DNA of 64,000 nucleotides from Clytia hemisphaerica (taxonomy: Eukaryota > Cnidaria > Hydrozoa > Leptothecata > Clytiidae). The translations under genes were made by a program, and so were the position numbers. Below are positions 36,001-46,358 of the stretch, one piece after another. The DNA lies in contig CACVBU010000857.1 of NCBI GenBank assembly GCA_902728285.1, positions 62,001 through 126,000 of the forward strand, in the 5' to 3' direction. Below the pieces are notes generated by a model that worked only from the letters and a program-made list of their open reading frames with translations, did no database searches and was not told the origin of the DNA. How positions within the stretch are numbered: position 1 is the first letter of the stretch; each line of letters starts with the position of its first letter.

Positions 36001-39000
36001 CCGTCGTCCTCGATATCCTCCTTTATTAACTCGCTACTAGTTCAGGAGTGCAGGTAGTCTAGGTTAGAATATTTAAAAGTGTCATTACGCAAACAAAGAT
36101 TACAGAAACCCTTATAAGTTCCTCCTTTTGTGAAATATTCATCGATAAATGACTTAACTAATAAATTTTCTAGTGGAGATCCTTATAGATTTTAGCATCC
36201 ACTAACGTATGCGTGCTCCTCATAGACCTATATACTACATGGGGTTTTGTAGAGGTCTGCGATTCAGACTAGAGGGGCTCGGGAGGAAATTAAATTAGCC
36301 CCACCAGCAGCCCTTTTTGGGGGAGCGCAAAAAGACAAGAGCCCCGCAAAAAAAGCTGGGGGGTGGAAAAAATCTGATTACGAATTTCGGCACCCCTTTG
36401 CTTTTTTAAACCGTAAAATTAACAGTTTTCAGCAAAAAGAGAAACAAATACCCAACTAATTTTTTCTCGCTCTCTTCAGTCACGTATTTTTTACAGAGAA
36501 CATATTTTACTTTCAAAAGGGGAAAACGAAATGTTACCTTTGAAAACTTGCCTTCCTAGTATGCCCAATATTGGTCGATATACCACGCTGCTGATATATT
36601 TTTTACTGACTACATTCTTCTCACTGTTGAGCTTCTTTTGCTACGACGCTACTGATAAAAAAATTTTGATTTTTCTCATAGGATGACGATCTTGTACCTG
36701 GGTTCGACGATAGCTCTGTCGGAAGAGATTTGATTCGAAAAGCATGGATACATATTCTGAGACAATCTAAGGAAAAGATGGATCAAGATGTATCTCTGGT
36801 AAGCCATAAACATTTCTGTCGATTTAAAAACAACCTTATCTGCGGTCCAAAATTAGACCTTTGAAATCTAGGCCGAGTGCAGAATAAATCTGCTCACGTT
36901 TGAGGAAATTTTCTTTGTCCTTTTGAAGGCAAAAAATGGTCAGATTTTTCAAAATGTTGTCCGATAAACATCTTTTTTGCTCACTTTTTTTTCACCCTTT
37001 GAGTGCACTTTCACTCATCTTCGCTCATTCTGACCCTTAGAGTGCACTTCAAGGAGACTAAAAAACGCATAAGCAAAAAACCAAACCTATAACATATTGA
37101 CAAACTTTAGTCAAAAGTGATCAGACATTGCAACATTCCAACTTTTTGGCAAATAAACCAGCTTTAATAAAGCCTTGAATAGTTCTTATTTTGTTCTCAA
37201 TTTGAAGGTAATTTTCAGGATTTTTTTAATTCCTCTTTTCAGAGTTAACCATCTTTATACGAGGCTTATAGGGGTGGTTCAAAACTAGGGGGGCTGTTCC
37301 TGTACCACCCTTTAACTTTTGATCTAGTGGGTCTTTGTCTTTTTGAATGAAATTTGGAGGTAACTTTTGACAAAATCTTTCACTCATCATGCCTAAAGTG
37401 AGCAAAAACCCGAAAATTTCTTTGCTAAAAATTCATATCAATCCCAGGTTGAGGAGTGTTCTTACATTGTTCCTATTTCTTGATGTCTTTTAGCCTTATT
37501 GTTCTTATAAAATTACTCTTACATAATAAAAAGAGTAAAGAGCTATTTAATGTCAATATATGTTTTTTTTTCTTCCCACTACAGATAGAACCAAGTACTG
37601 AGAAATCTTTACATCTTTCAAGCACAATTAACCCAATTAAATCGATGTCTCGGCAGAAAATATTGTTGGCTGCACTCTTGCGACGTACGTGTTCATTCCC
37701 AACTGGCACACAACATTGTTTTAACGTTTATCTAACGTTCACAACGTCCATTTAACGTTAGATTAACGTTGAAACAACGTTGTGTGCCAGCTTAATTAAG
37801 TCTTCATTTGAAATCGGATTTTCTAACACTTTTTATGAAATATCTCTGTGAAAACCAAACCGAAATACTGGGTGGGTAAAAAAAAAGTACTCTGAAATCT
37901 AAAAGTCCTGGGTACTTGCTGAAGGATTTGGAGAAAGATAATGTTTTTTTGGAAAGTTATAGCATTTTTAAGATGACATTTGAGTTATGCAAAAAGAATT
38001 TCCTGCAAAATTATAAAAACCGCAAGTAGTTTTTGAGTGCCTTGACTTATACTCCCTCCTCACTCACTCACTCTCAGGTCCCTCTAACTTAGAGTTGGAA
38101 AGTACTCGTCCGAACTGTAAACTCTGTAAAACGCTTAAATACCCAAAATGCCAGAAACCAAAAGCAAGACTCCAAGTTTTTGGTCTTTAAACAATAAAAC
38201 GGGTGGCGAACGCCCAGACTATTTTGGGATCTTCCGTAGAAAACATATGATGATATACTAGTAGACCTTTTCATAAATTACGTCACTTGCCTCGTATTCA
38301 AACAATTACAGTGGTAATTCTGTTCCTTGAGACATTAACTGATTTTTAAAACCCTATTCGGCCTAGGGGGGGCTCTTTCTGTTCGGAGGTCAAACTATTG
38401 GTAATAGTTTTTGAAATAATAAAGCTATTGCCGTGAAATTTTCTGTAAATTCCTAACTTTTATTTAGCTTCAAAATAAAAAAAAATTTGACACCTAAATA
38501 TTTTCACACCTTGAGCATGATGACATTTTTGACAGTAAGGTGTCACAAAAATTGACACTTTTCTAATACAAATTCATTTTTGATGTCAAATATATCATTT
38601 AAACCGTAATATATTGAATATTTAGGATAAAATAGGCATTTTAAACTCAGACAACTTTTCTCTAAAGCCTTTGTTAGAGTACAATAGCTATTTATAAGAA
38701 CAAAGGAAATTTTCGGTTTTTGCTCACTTTGGGCATGCTGAGTGACGTCATCGAAAAATTTTTTTGTCAAAAGTTACCTTACGTGACAAGGATCTTGTGT
38801 GCCAAATTTCATCCAAAAAGACCTACTAGATCAAAAGTTAAGGGGTGGTACAGGAAAAGCCCCCCCTAGTTCTGAACCGCCCCTAAAAGCCTAGGTTGAA
38901 TAGGGTTAATGAATAGAAAGCAGTTTTAATAAAATCCGTTGGGAGTTAATCACCATGGCAATAATTTCAAAACGAGGCAAGTCATGTTTGTTACGTAATT

Positions 39001-42000
39001 TATGAAAAGGTCTGTTGCTTTTTACTAGAAGAACAATCAAAGCCAATCCTCGATGACAATACACGTCGCCAGCGTGCCGCATTTCTTGCTCCAATCGTCC
39101 CTCAAGCGTTATCTGGCTTCACGGTGACTTTGAAGAAATCAATATTGATACCGAAGAAGAGATTCACATTCCTAAGCGAGTTTACGGTAAGTTTTTGTTG
39201 TTTCAAAAATAACGACTGTACAATCTGGTTCGAAATATATTGGGAATTTTGGTTATTTCTTTGTTTTCTTTTAATTTGAAGTTCGGGCGAGAAAGTCAAT
39301 TTTGGGCTATCTGTCAAATGTTATCGGATAATTTCAATTTGGGAGGGGTTTATAGACTTCCAGGCTATATTCTGAGCCTTACTGGACCATTTTTGAACTT
39401 AAGGATCCTCAGATCCTAAGGTCCAAAGTCTTTCTAATTGTTTGTAGCTATAAAATTTCGTGGGGATTTCCCTTTTTTCTCAAATTTCATGAACTTGATT
39501 GTAGTGCAAATGTGTAGCGGTCGGCAACGGTACGCAAGGGCGTGGGCTCCATCCATGGTCGGGTTACACCAAAGACATCGTACTGCTTGATGTTTAGAAG
39601 AGAAGGATCAAAGAGAAGTTATGTAATCAAGTGAGAAAGAGTGGCAACCTCCTTTATCTTTGAGTAGATAAAGCTATCGAAACAGGAGTCTCAGGTTGCC
39701 TCCGACTGTGGGTGCAGATTTCAAATTTTTAAAATTATAGATAAGTTTACAAGCTAACGTTTTACAAATACGGATGCATGTTTTGAAAATGTTGTATATT
39801 TTCTTTGTTTATGTTCTAAATTTAAGCAAGCTTTGCTTCTCTGCTCACCAACAGCGATTGCGCAAAGCTGAACACTCAGTGTGACGGCTGCAGCCTATAC
39901 TCGCTTATTCGAGCTGCACTGATGAGTCCCGGGAAAGGACAAAACGCGTGTCTGCGGATAGACGTATTCTAAATATATAATGATACATGGCCATAATTAC
40001 ATTTTAGGCCTCAAGTCCAGAATCCTTTGTTCGTGGAACTGGCCTTGATATGCGACTCGGTCGATTCACAGTGCCTTATACTGCGATGTATAATTTCAAC
40101 GCAAATTTGAACATCCATCGTCCGTTAAAGATGAAGAAGGGCGGAGTGGGCGGACAATTATCGGACGGTGTGACTGCAAGGTTGTGTATCGATGGAGAAT
40201 GTTTTAGTAACATGTAAGTTAATTTCCTTGTCACGAGTCCCCGAGGAAATTCGGATATTATGCAATTTTCTAACAAGCTAATCTCCAAGCACATTCTGAT
40301 TTAATTTTCTTACCGAGCTAATCTTTGAGAGGATTCTGAAAGATACTTTATGATTTTCTCAATCAGCAAATTTTTGTGCAGCTTCGAATACTTAATAATT
40401 TTCTTGCACAATTAATTCTCGAGAGGATTCTGAAAGATACTTAATTTATAATTTTCTCAATCAGCAAATTTTTGAGTAGATTCGAATACTTAATAATTTT
40501 CTTATCGAGCTAGCATCCGAGCAGATTCTAATTGCATGGCTATAAACTATAAAGGCCATGGCTCCGTAAAAAAATCTGCCCAGGTTGGCGGACCGCTTTG
40601 ATCATTTTCCATCTATATCTAGGAGTTTATATGATTCTTTTAGCATTTGGGTTTTGATAACTTTTTATGTAATACATTTGTATGGCTGCAACGTTGTTTC
40701 AACGTTCATCTAACGTCATATGGACGTTTTGAACATTAGATAAACGTTGAAACAACGTTGTGTGCCAATTGGGACATTTGTATGGCTGCAATAATGAGCA
40801 TTTTAACACCCCCTTCTCACAGAACCGGTAGGATTTTTTCCGCCAGTAGGGATAAAAATAATGAACTAAAACTCGACGGGGACTGATATTCCCATATTTT
40901 TATGAATGAGAATTTCCATTCTTTTGATTTCAAGGCAGAAAATTTCAGTGGGGATGGCAAAATAACATAATATTTTTTGCAGTGAGGATTGGTTTATTTG
41001 ATTATTTTCAGTGGTGACAAAAATTGCATGATAATTTTCCACCGGGGACGGTATTTTGGCCAACTCTTCCAGTGAGAAGGGGATGTATTTCAGTGAACAA
41101 TTTTATCCATGGTATGTCCATGCTAAGGGCTAACATTTTTTTACATTTACTTTTTTTAGAATGAAATTTCGATTATCTACATCCTCCAATGCAAAATCAT
41201 TGACCATCAATTTTTCAGGGACTTTGAAATTGAAGGTATGAAAGCTTTTAAATCTAAAGGGTTTTGTTTTATAAATAAGATTAATATCGTTTGCTTACTC
41301 ATCAATTTTGATTTAGAAGCTTTTTGATATTGAATTGACACGGATGTGGAGCAAGATTGATCAGAAAAAGGAAAAGCTTATATCAGCATAATATAACAAT
41401 AAATAGGCAGACACTGTCCTGATATGAAACATTATGTCTGATATGAAACGGGAACAGTTATGTAAAAAGAAAACATTTAGAGAATTAGCATTTTAATAGG
41501 TTTAAAATGCTTAAGATTTTTTCAAAATTCTCATGTTCAAATTTCTTATGCTTTTCTTCTAACAGCAGCCGTATTTTCTTTTTATGACTATTTTTCAATA
41601 TTAAGCCACGGATTATTCTTATGTTGTTCTCAGGTATTTTCTTTAAGACAACGATGTATGAGGTTTCCATCTTTACTATAAGCAAAAATTTATTATACAC
41701 TAGATAAACGACTCATAAAACGATGGAGAGCGATCATTGTATTTCCTTTGTTTCAGAAAACAATTGATGTTCTAGCTTTGTCCGCAAAGGACAACTGTCA
41801 TGGTAGACTAGAGTCTACTTCTGGCTGAACTTTGCTTTTTGATAATTTTTTTATGACGCTAAGTCCAGTGAAGTAGACTAGGAGCGTTTGGCGAGGTCGC
41901 CATTTTGAGAGAAAATGTTATAAATCCAAATAACAATAAAACTACTTGTAGTTGAAAGATATAATCACAAATGAGAAACAAACATTAATAACAGATTTGC

Positions 42001-44730
42001 AACCCCTTATTCTCGAATAAAAACATTGCTCCATACTGTTTTTACCTTCCAAAAACAACTATAATCTGGCGGACTGTTTTACAGTCCGCCTAAGCAAAAG
42101 AATATTACCATATACTACCGGGCCACTTAATCGCGCCATCCAGTCTATCAAAAAGCTTTAAGTGAACCCCGGGCTACTGTCATGGCGGCTCGAAGATGTC
42201 TGATTTTTAAAAATGTTTATCAGTCTTATTTTTAAAAAGTTCTCTAGCTCTTTCTTTTTGACACCCCTGTCTCAGTGCCCCGGTGGCATGATTTCAGTAC
42301 ATGATTTTTTTCAGTACATGGTTTCAGTACATGATTTTTTCCTACGTCACTGCAGTAATCAAATTTTTATTGCACTCATTTGTGAATTGAGATATAAATT
42401 GAATAAAGACAGCGATAATAAAAAACAGTTCTTGAATTCCCAAGCCATTTAGGATGATTACAAATGAGTGCAATAAAAATTTGATTACTGCAGTGACGTA
42501 GGAAAAAATCATGTACTGAAACCATGTACTGAAAAATATCATGTACTGAAATCATGCCACCGGGGCACTGAGACAGGGGTGTTTTTTGTACATTTGCAGA
42601 AAAAAAAGTTTGAAAGTAAGGCTAGCATTCCAAGCCGGATACATTTGTGAAATCTAATGTGAGAAAAACATCATTAGACGAGAAATTCAGACAAAATGCT
42701 TATAGTGACACAAAATTTTCAATTGGAAATATCTTTCCAAGACTGTCCCCAGAAGAGCTGAAATTAACATACATAAGACTTTGAGTGTCTTGGCTCCACT
42801 GTGGTATGAAAATCCTTTGGAGGCACGTGGTGGCAAGGTGCCTTTTTTGAGGTTGAAGTTTGCAAATTTCCGGTGTCAACATTATATTTCTTATACACAA
42901 CACGTCTTTTGCATCTTTCTCACAGCTTGAAACGTCATAACGACTTATAATTATCAATTAAGTGGAAGAATCTAACTCTCACAGGAATGTTTTAAGTCTC
43001 TTTTGGGAATTGAATGAGTGATTTTCGATAAGAAATGCAATAAAAATGCTTCGAAAAATCATTTAATGAGGGAAGGAGAGTGAACAACAATATCATTACT
43101 GCGGACATAGCTAGTACACGAGAAATCGGCAAAAATCTGTTACTTGTATATCCAGTGTATAATAAATCCTTGCTATAAGAAACCACAAATATAAAGCTCG
43201 ACATCCTGTTTCAATCCCTTGTTTGCATTACGGGTATAGAATACTGAAGATTATAATACGAGGCCCCCTTGTTGGTAATTCTCAACTTCAGTTGAGTTAG
43301 AATCTGAGAATGTGTGTGTGTCTGTCTGTCTGTATGTCCCAAAACTTTGGGGCAGCCTGGAGACTTCAAAAATTATTCGATTTGGCTGAAATTTTGCACA
43401 CTTGTTCCTTGGGTGAATATCGGGGAGTTTTTTTCATTTTTTGAAAATTTTTATTTTTGGGGCCTGGGCAAGAGTTTTTCGCCAAAACGAGGCTAAAACT
43501 TTGGGGCAGCCTGGAGACTACAAAAATTGTTCGATTTGGCTGAAATTTTGCACACTTGTTCCTTGGGTGAATATCGGGGAGTTTTTTTCATTTTTTGAAA
43601 ATTTTTATTTTTGGGGCCTGGGCAAGAGTTTTTCGCCAAAACGAGGCTAAAACTTTGGGGCAGCCTGGAGACTTCAAAAATTGTCCGATTTGGCTGAAAT
43701 TTTGCACACTTGTTCCTTGGGTGAATATCTGGGGGTGCTTTTTGCATTTTTCAAAAATTTTGATTTTTGGGGCCTGGGAACGAGTTTTTTGCCAAAACGA
43801 GGCTAAAGCTTTGGAGCAGTCTACAAGCCTCCAAAATGATCGGATTTGGTTGAGATTTGGCACACTTGTTCATTGGGTGAATATCTGGGGGTCTACAATT
43901 GGGCCTATGCATGATTTGAAGCCACTGAAGTTGAGCCCAGTGCGTTGCGCACGTTCGACTATTGAAAATAGAAAAAAGATTAACTCCTTAACGTTCTCAA
44001 AAAGCTTATAATCGCATTTTTAAGATCTTTCAATGCTTAAATTATGAATCGAATTATCTCGGCTATGACGATAGCTAAACCCATAATGTTGGTACCGTTT
44101 GAAAGCTCTTTCAATGCCCTACTCTTTCAGCGTACTTTTTCAGATTTCATAAATTAGGTCCTCAATCAAAACTACCGACAGCCGAAAACATCGTTCCTGA
44201 GAGAACAAATCTTCGCTGATGGGGCGTCAAGAAATTAAATTTTCCAGTGGGATAGAAAAGGGTTTATTTCACTAACCCAATAGTTAACAATATTGAGGGT
44301 GTAGGAAGTAACAAAACCTCGGAAATATTTAATATAATATATCTCATAATTTAAAGGAGTATATGTTTTTCTTTTCATAAGAACATCCAAAAGTTTTAAA
44401 GCATTCGGTTATTCTTAACTTTTTGAGTTTAAGTACAAAAGGTTCTTAGTGTGTTCTTAATTTCACCATTTTGTAAGTTTTTTGGGCCATTATCCTAAGA
44501 AATTGGGTGTTTCAGAATCCACAAAGGCTTAAATTGTTCATAACATGTTCTCATATATTGTCAACCGAAGCCTTAGATTATTATATAGTTTGTTCTTACA
44601 AAAAAACATGTATTTTCTTGTTTTGTTTTTTTAGAAAGACGAATATATTGAGATAGTGGTGGAGAACGCTTTATCAACCAGGATTATCATCACGGAAGCA
44701 TTGTTCAGTGGTTATCTTGTGGGTTCGTGA
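33061..44730 (+). CDS. Secreted C1q/TNF-fold protein, adipolin/erythroferrone-like (7 exons, complete)
   Basis: Exons: 33,061-33,144; 36,682-36,798; 37,585-37,684; 39,029-39,186; 40,008-40,213; 41,160-41,235; 44,635-44,730. All junctions are GT-AG and all reading phases agree, giving 837 nt (278 residues plus stop). Residues 1-20 are a signal peptide. Residues 29-116 are a polar prodomain with no collagen Gly-X-Y repeats, ending in RRQR, a candidate furin site. The C1q-like domain fills about 117-278: FVRGTGLDMRLGRFTVPYTA, MYNFNANLNIH, LCIDGECFSN, INFSGTLKLK, and the final FSGYLVGS at the stop. The FVRGTGL..GRFT.P...Y.F.A segment and overall length fit C1QTNF12/FAM132 (adipolin, erythroferrone) better than collagenous C1q proteins. 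In vertebrates these are circulating hormones; the role here is unknown. Introns carry many MITEs. Orthology within the C1q/TNF superfamily is less sure than the fold. Confidence 0.85.
33211..33310. repeat. Dispersed repeat beginning ACCGGGTGTCCCAG
   Basis: Inverted relative of 18,030-18,145: shared ACCGGGTGTCCCAGAAAAAA, TTTTAAAGAATCAAT and TTTGCATTGGAA. It lies in intron 1 of the C1q-like gene, 66 bases after its donor site. Confidence 0.6.
33405..33520. repeat. TTTTCGCGAG word cluster
   Basis: TTTTCGCGAG and ACTTTCGCGAG recur four to five times with irregular spacing in intron 1 of the C1q-like gene. Comparable GCGAAAA repeats occur at 29.3-29.5 kb. Confidence 0.45.
33960..35000. repeat. 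Tandem/dispersed repeat with 164-172 bp unit and ATT microsatellite
   Basis: ACAACATAAGTTTACTTGA starts at 34,535, 34,699 and 34,871 with long matching downstream sequence (CTCTGTCAGG, CAGCCACCGACCGTTTAGAG, CATGAAAAACATTCCAAACT). Another partial unit is at about 33,975-34,070. An (ATT)n run occupies 34,508-34,533. All is within intron 1 of the C1q-like gene. Confidence 0.75.
37252..38885. repeat. Inverted repeat pair flanking exon 3 of the C1q-like gene
   Basis: Arm 1 (about 37,252-37,430) and arm 2 (about 38,700-38,885) are reverse complements with small indels: GGGGTGGTTCAAAACTAGGG, TGTACCACCCTTTAACTTTT, GAATGAAATTTGG, AGGTAACTTTTGACAAAA, TGCCTAAAGTGAGCAAAAAC. The 1.3-kb interior contains coding exon 3 (37,585-37,684) and a hairpin MITE. 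Confidence 0.8.
37698..37792. repeat. AACGTT hairpin MITE
   Basis: CCCAACTGGCACACAAC is mirrored by GTTGTGTGCCAGCTT, with alternating TAACGTT/AACGTTA words between. It begins 14 bp after the exon 3 donor of the C1q-like gene. Confidence 0.85.
40674..40791. repeat. AACGTT hairpin MITE with 18-bp flanking direct repeats
   Basis: The hairpin core runs from about 40,688 to 40,773 (CAACGTTGTTTCAACGTTC mirrored by GAAACAACGTTGTGTGCC). Copies of ACATTTGTATGGCTGCAA lie at 40,674-40,691 and 40,774-40,791. The left copy overlaps where the terminal CCCAGCTGG would be. In intron 5 of the C1q-like gene. Confidence 0.8.
40805..41085. repeat. CACCCCTGT-type MITE, diverged
   Basis: ACACCCCCTTCTCACAGAAC near 40,806 is mirrored by CCAGTGAGAAGGGGATGT near 41,070. 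GTGGGGATGG-type words lie inside, as in 30,307-30,590. Intron 5 of the C1q-like gene. Confidence 0.6.
42261..42582. repeat. CACCCCTGTCTC-type palindrome, about 110-bp near-perfect arms
   Basis: The ends ACACCCCTGTCTCAGTGCCC and GGGCACTGAGACAGGGGTGT are exact complements, and the arms continue through TCAGTACATG repeats and ACGTCACTGCAGTAATC. The 100-bp loop resembles about 8,240-8,320. Lies in intron 6 of the C1q-like gene. Confidence 0.85.
43308..43890. repeat. 154-bp tandem repeat, about 3.5 units, with leading microsatellite
   Basis: TGTGTGTGTC/TGTCTG runs at 43,308-43,335 precede units starting at 43,341, 43,495, 43,649 and 43,805 (AAAACTTTGGGGCAGCCTGG). The first three are nearly identical; the last is diverged and partial. 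The open frames over it are a by-product of the repeat. Lies in intron 6 of the C1q-like gene. Confidence 0.9.
44362..44612. repeat. MITE of TACACGTTTTTT family (copy 4), ends 22 nt before exon 7
   Basis: TATGTTTTTCTTTTCATAAG at the left is mirrored by GTTCTTACAAAAAAACATGTA at the right. Interior CATAAGAACATCCAAAAGTT and AACATGTTCTCATAT match the family. The right end is followed directly by the pyrimidine tract and AG of intron 6 in the C1q-like gene. Confidence 0.85.
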
Positions 44731-44776
44731 TTTATCAATTTATCAAAGCTTATCTGTATAATACACGGATTGCAAA

Positions 44777-45069
44777 ATTAAAAACTGTCTGAAGACAAAT
44801 CACGCTTTTACTCAAAATTTTTATGTGCTCGTTACATGACATTTATTTCTGGTTGTTTCGAATTTATCGACATTAACCCAGCTGGTGCACTACTTTGTTT
44901 CAATGTTAATCTAACGTTAAATGGATGTTGTGAATATTAAATTGACGTTGAAATAACGTAATGTGCCAGTTATCAGATGTAAGTTGTAAAGCAAGTAACA
45001 TGGGAATAAAATCACGTGAACCTTTTCGAGTAATCAGTTGTTTTGACTGCACTGCTATAATTTTGCAAC
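44777..45069. repeat. Dispersed repeat copy carrying an AACGTT hairpin MITE
   Basis: Matches 28,797-28,998 on both sides of a 93-bp insert (44,877-44,969) that begins CCCAGCTGGTGCAC and ends GTGCCAG. It starts 47 bp after the stop codon of the C1q-like gene and may form part of its 3' UTR. Confidence 0.8.
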
Positions 45070-45256
45070 CCGGGTATTCACGAGAAATGATAACTCGATA
45101 TATTTAACATTTTAAGACTATTTGGGTTATTGATTTAATTCATGTGGGATCATGAGTTATCAACTCGGCTTATTTCAGCAAATTCTTATTTCCATATTTA
45201 TGAAATGAAAAGGCTATTTCTGCTCAATCAATGAATTGATGCCTACCCTGGGGGTT

Positions 45257-45542
45257 ATCCAATGAAGTATAAGCCCGGAGGGCTAGAAGCGAATCTTGGT
45301 AAGATTTGAAGCCAATAAAATCCTACCAAAGTTCCACGGCCTAGCCTGACTCGCCTAGCGGTTTTTGCACAAATGCTAGATTGGAACTGAAATTTACCAC
45401 TAGATTTCGAAAAAAAATATCACTCGAAAACAAAGGAATCGCTAGATTCAATCCGTCGTCAAAAATACGGCGCATTTTTCTTGCCTGAGAAAGGTTAAAG
45501 ATTCACTTCCAGCCCTTCATCGAGCTTATACTTCATTGGGTG
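45257..45542. repeat. Foldback element
   Basis: CCAATGAAGTATAAGCCCGG followed by GGGCTAGAAGCGAATCTT is mirrored at 45,487-45,542 (AAGATTCACTTCCAGCCC, GCTTATACTTCATTGG). Confidence 0.75.
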
Positions 45543-46070
45543 ATACAGTTCGAATATGTTGGGTATGTGCGGACCGGGCTTGAAAATTGACTTTTAGAAG
45601 AACTAAATTTTTTTCCAAAAAGTTATCCTTGACAGCTTTCTAAATATTTTCTAACTAGAGACATATTTTATTGATATTTCATGGTTTTAGTAAACTAAGA
45701 GAGACCTAAAAAGGGGAAATCCCGACCCGAGAGAGACATTTCGACTTTTTTGTTTTTGAAAGACTTGATGAAAAAATTGTCCACATATACCAGTACCTAA
45801 TTTTGCCTAAATATCATCCGGATTCATATTCACAAAAAGCATTGAAGTGTTAATCGCTCAAAGTCATGAAATTGTCTGATTTCTTCTGTAGGGGGTAGTT
45901 TGTTAGTTTTGTTGTTTTGTTTTTAGTTTTCAAAATTGTATATAGATGTTAAAATTTCTTTTATCAAAATAATACGTTTTTGTACGAGAAGAATCTTCAC
46001 TTTTTTAAATCACAAATTATTCCCGCTAGAGACAGACCAAGAAAACGTGTTTAGGTAGCAGCTTTAATAG

Positions 46071-46358
46071 CCTCCCCTCTGATATGTTTTTGTATAGGGG
46101 ATGGCGTACCGTGTAAAATATTCCCGTTCTAGAGTTACCCAAAATTAACATATGTATCAATTTTCATTGGTTTAGCAATCCAATGATTGTATTAATATAT
46201 ATCCATTCAGATTTTTAATTCAAATTTAATGAAATTTAAAGATATAAAACTCACTATCCAAGCCAGTCAAGTTTCTAAGATTCAGTGAGTAAACTCTCGG
46301 ACGGGAATTTTATACACGATATGCATCCCCTATATATAAGAACATATCAGAGGGAAAG
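46071..46358. repeat. TIR element, about 285 bp
   Basis: TCCCCTCTGATATGTTTTTG plus TATAGGGGATG and AAAATATTCCCGT are mirrored by ACGGGAATTTTATACACG, GCATCCCCTATA and CATATCAGAGGGA. Partial relatives lie near 57,130-57,190 and 36,175-36,215. Confidence 0.75.

Noticed and set aside
43595..44011. 138-codon frame in the 154-bp array
   Set aside because: Repeat-derived; the 154-bp unit is not a multiple of three, so each unit is read in a different frame.
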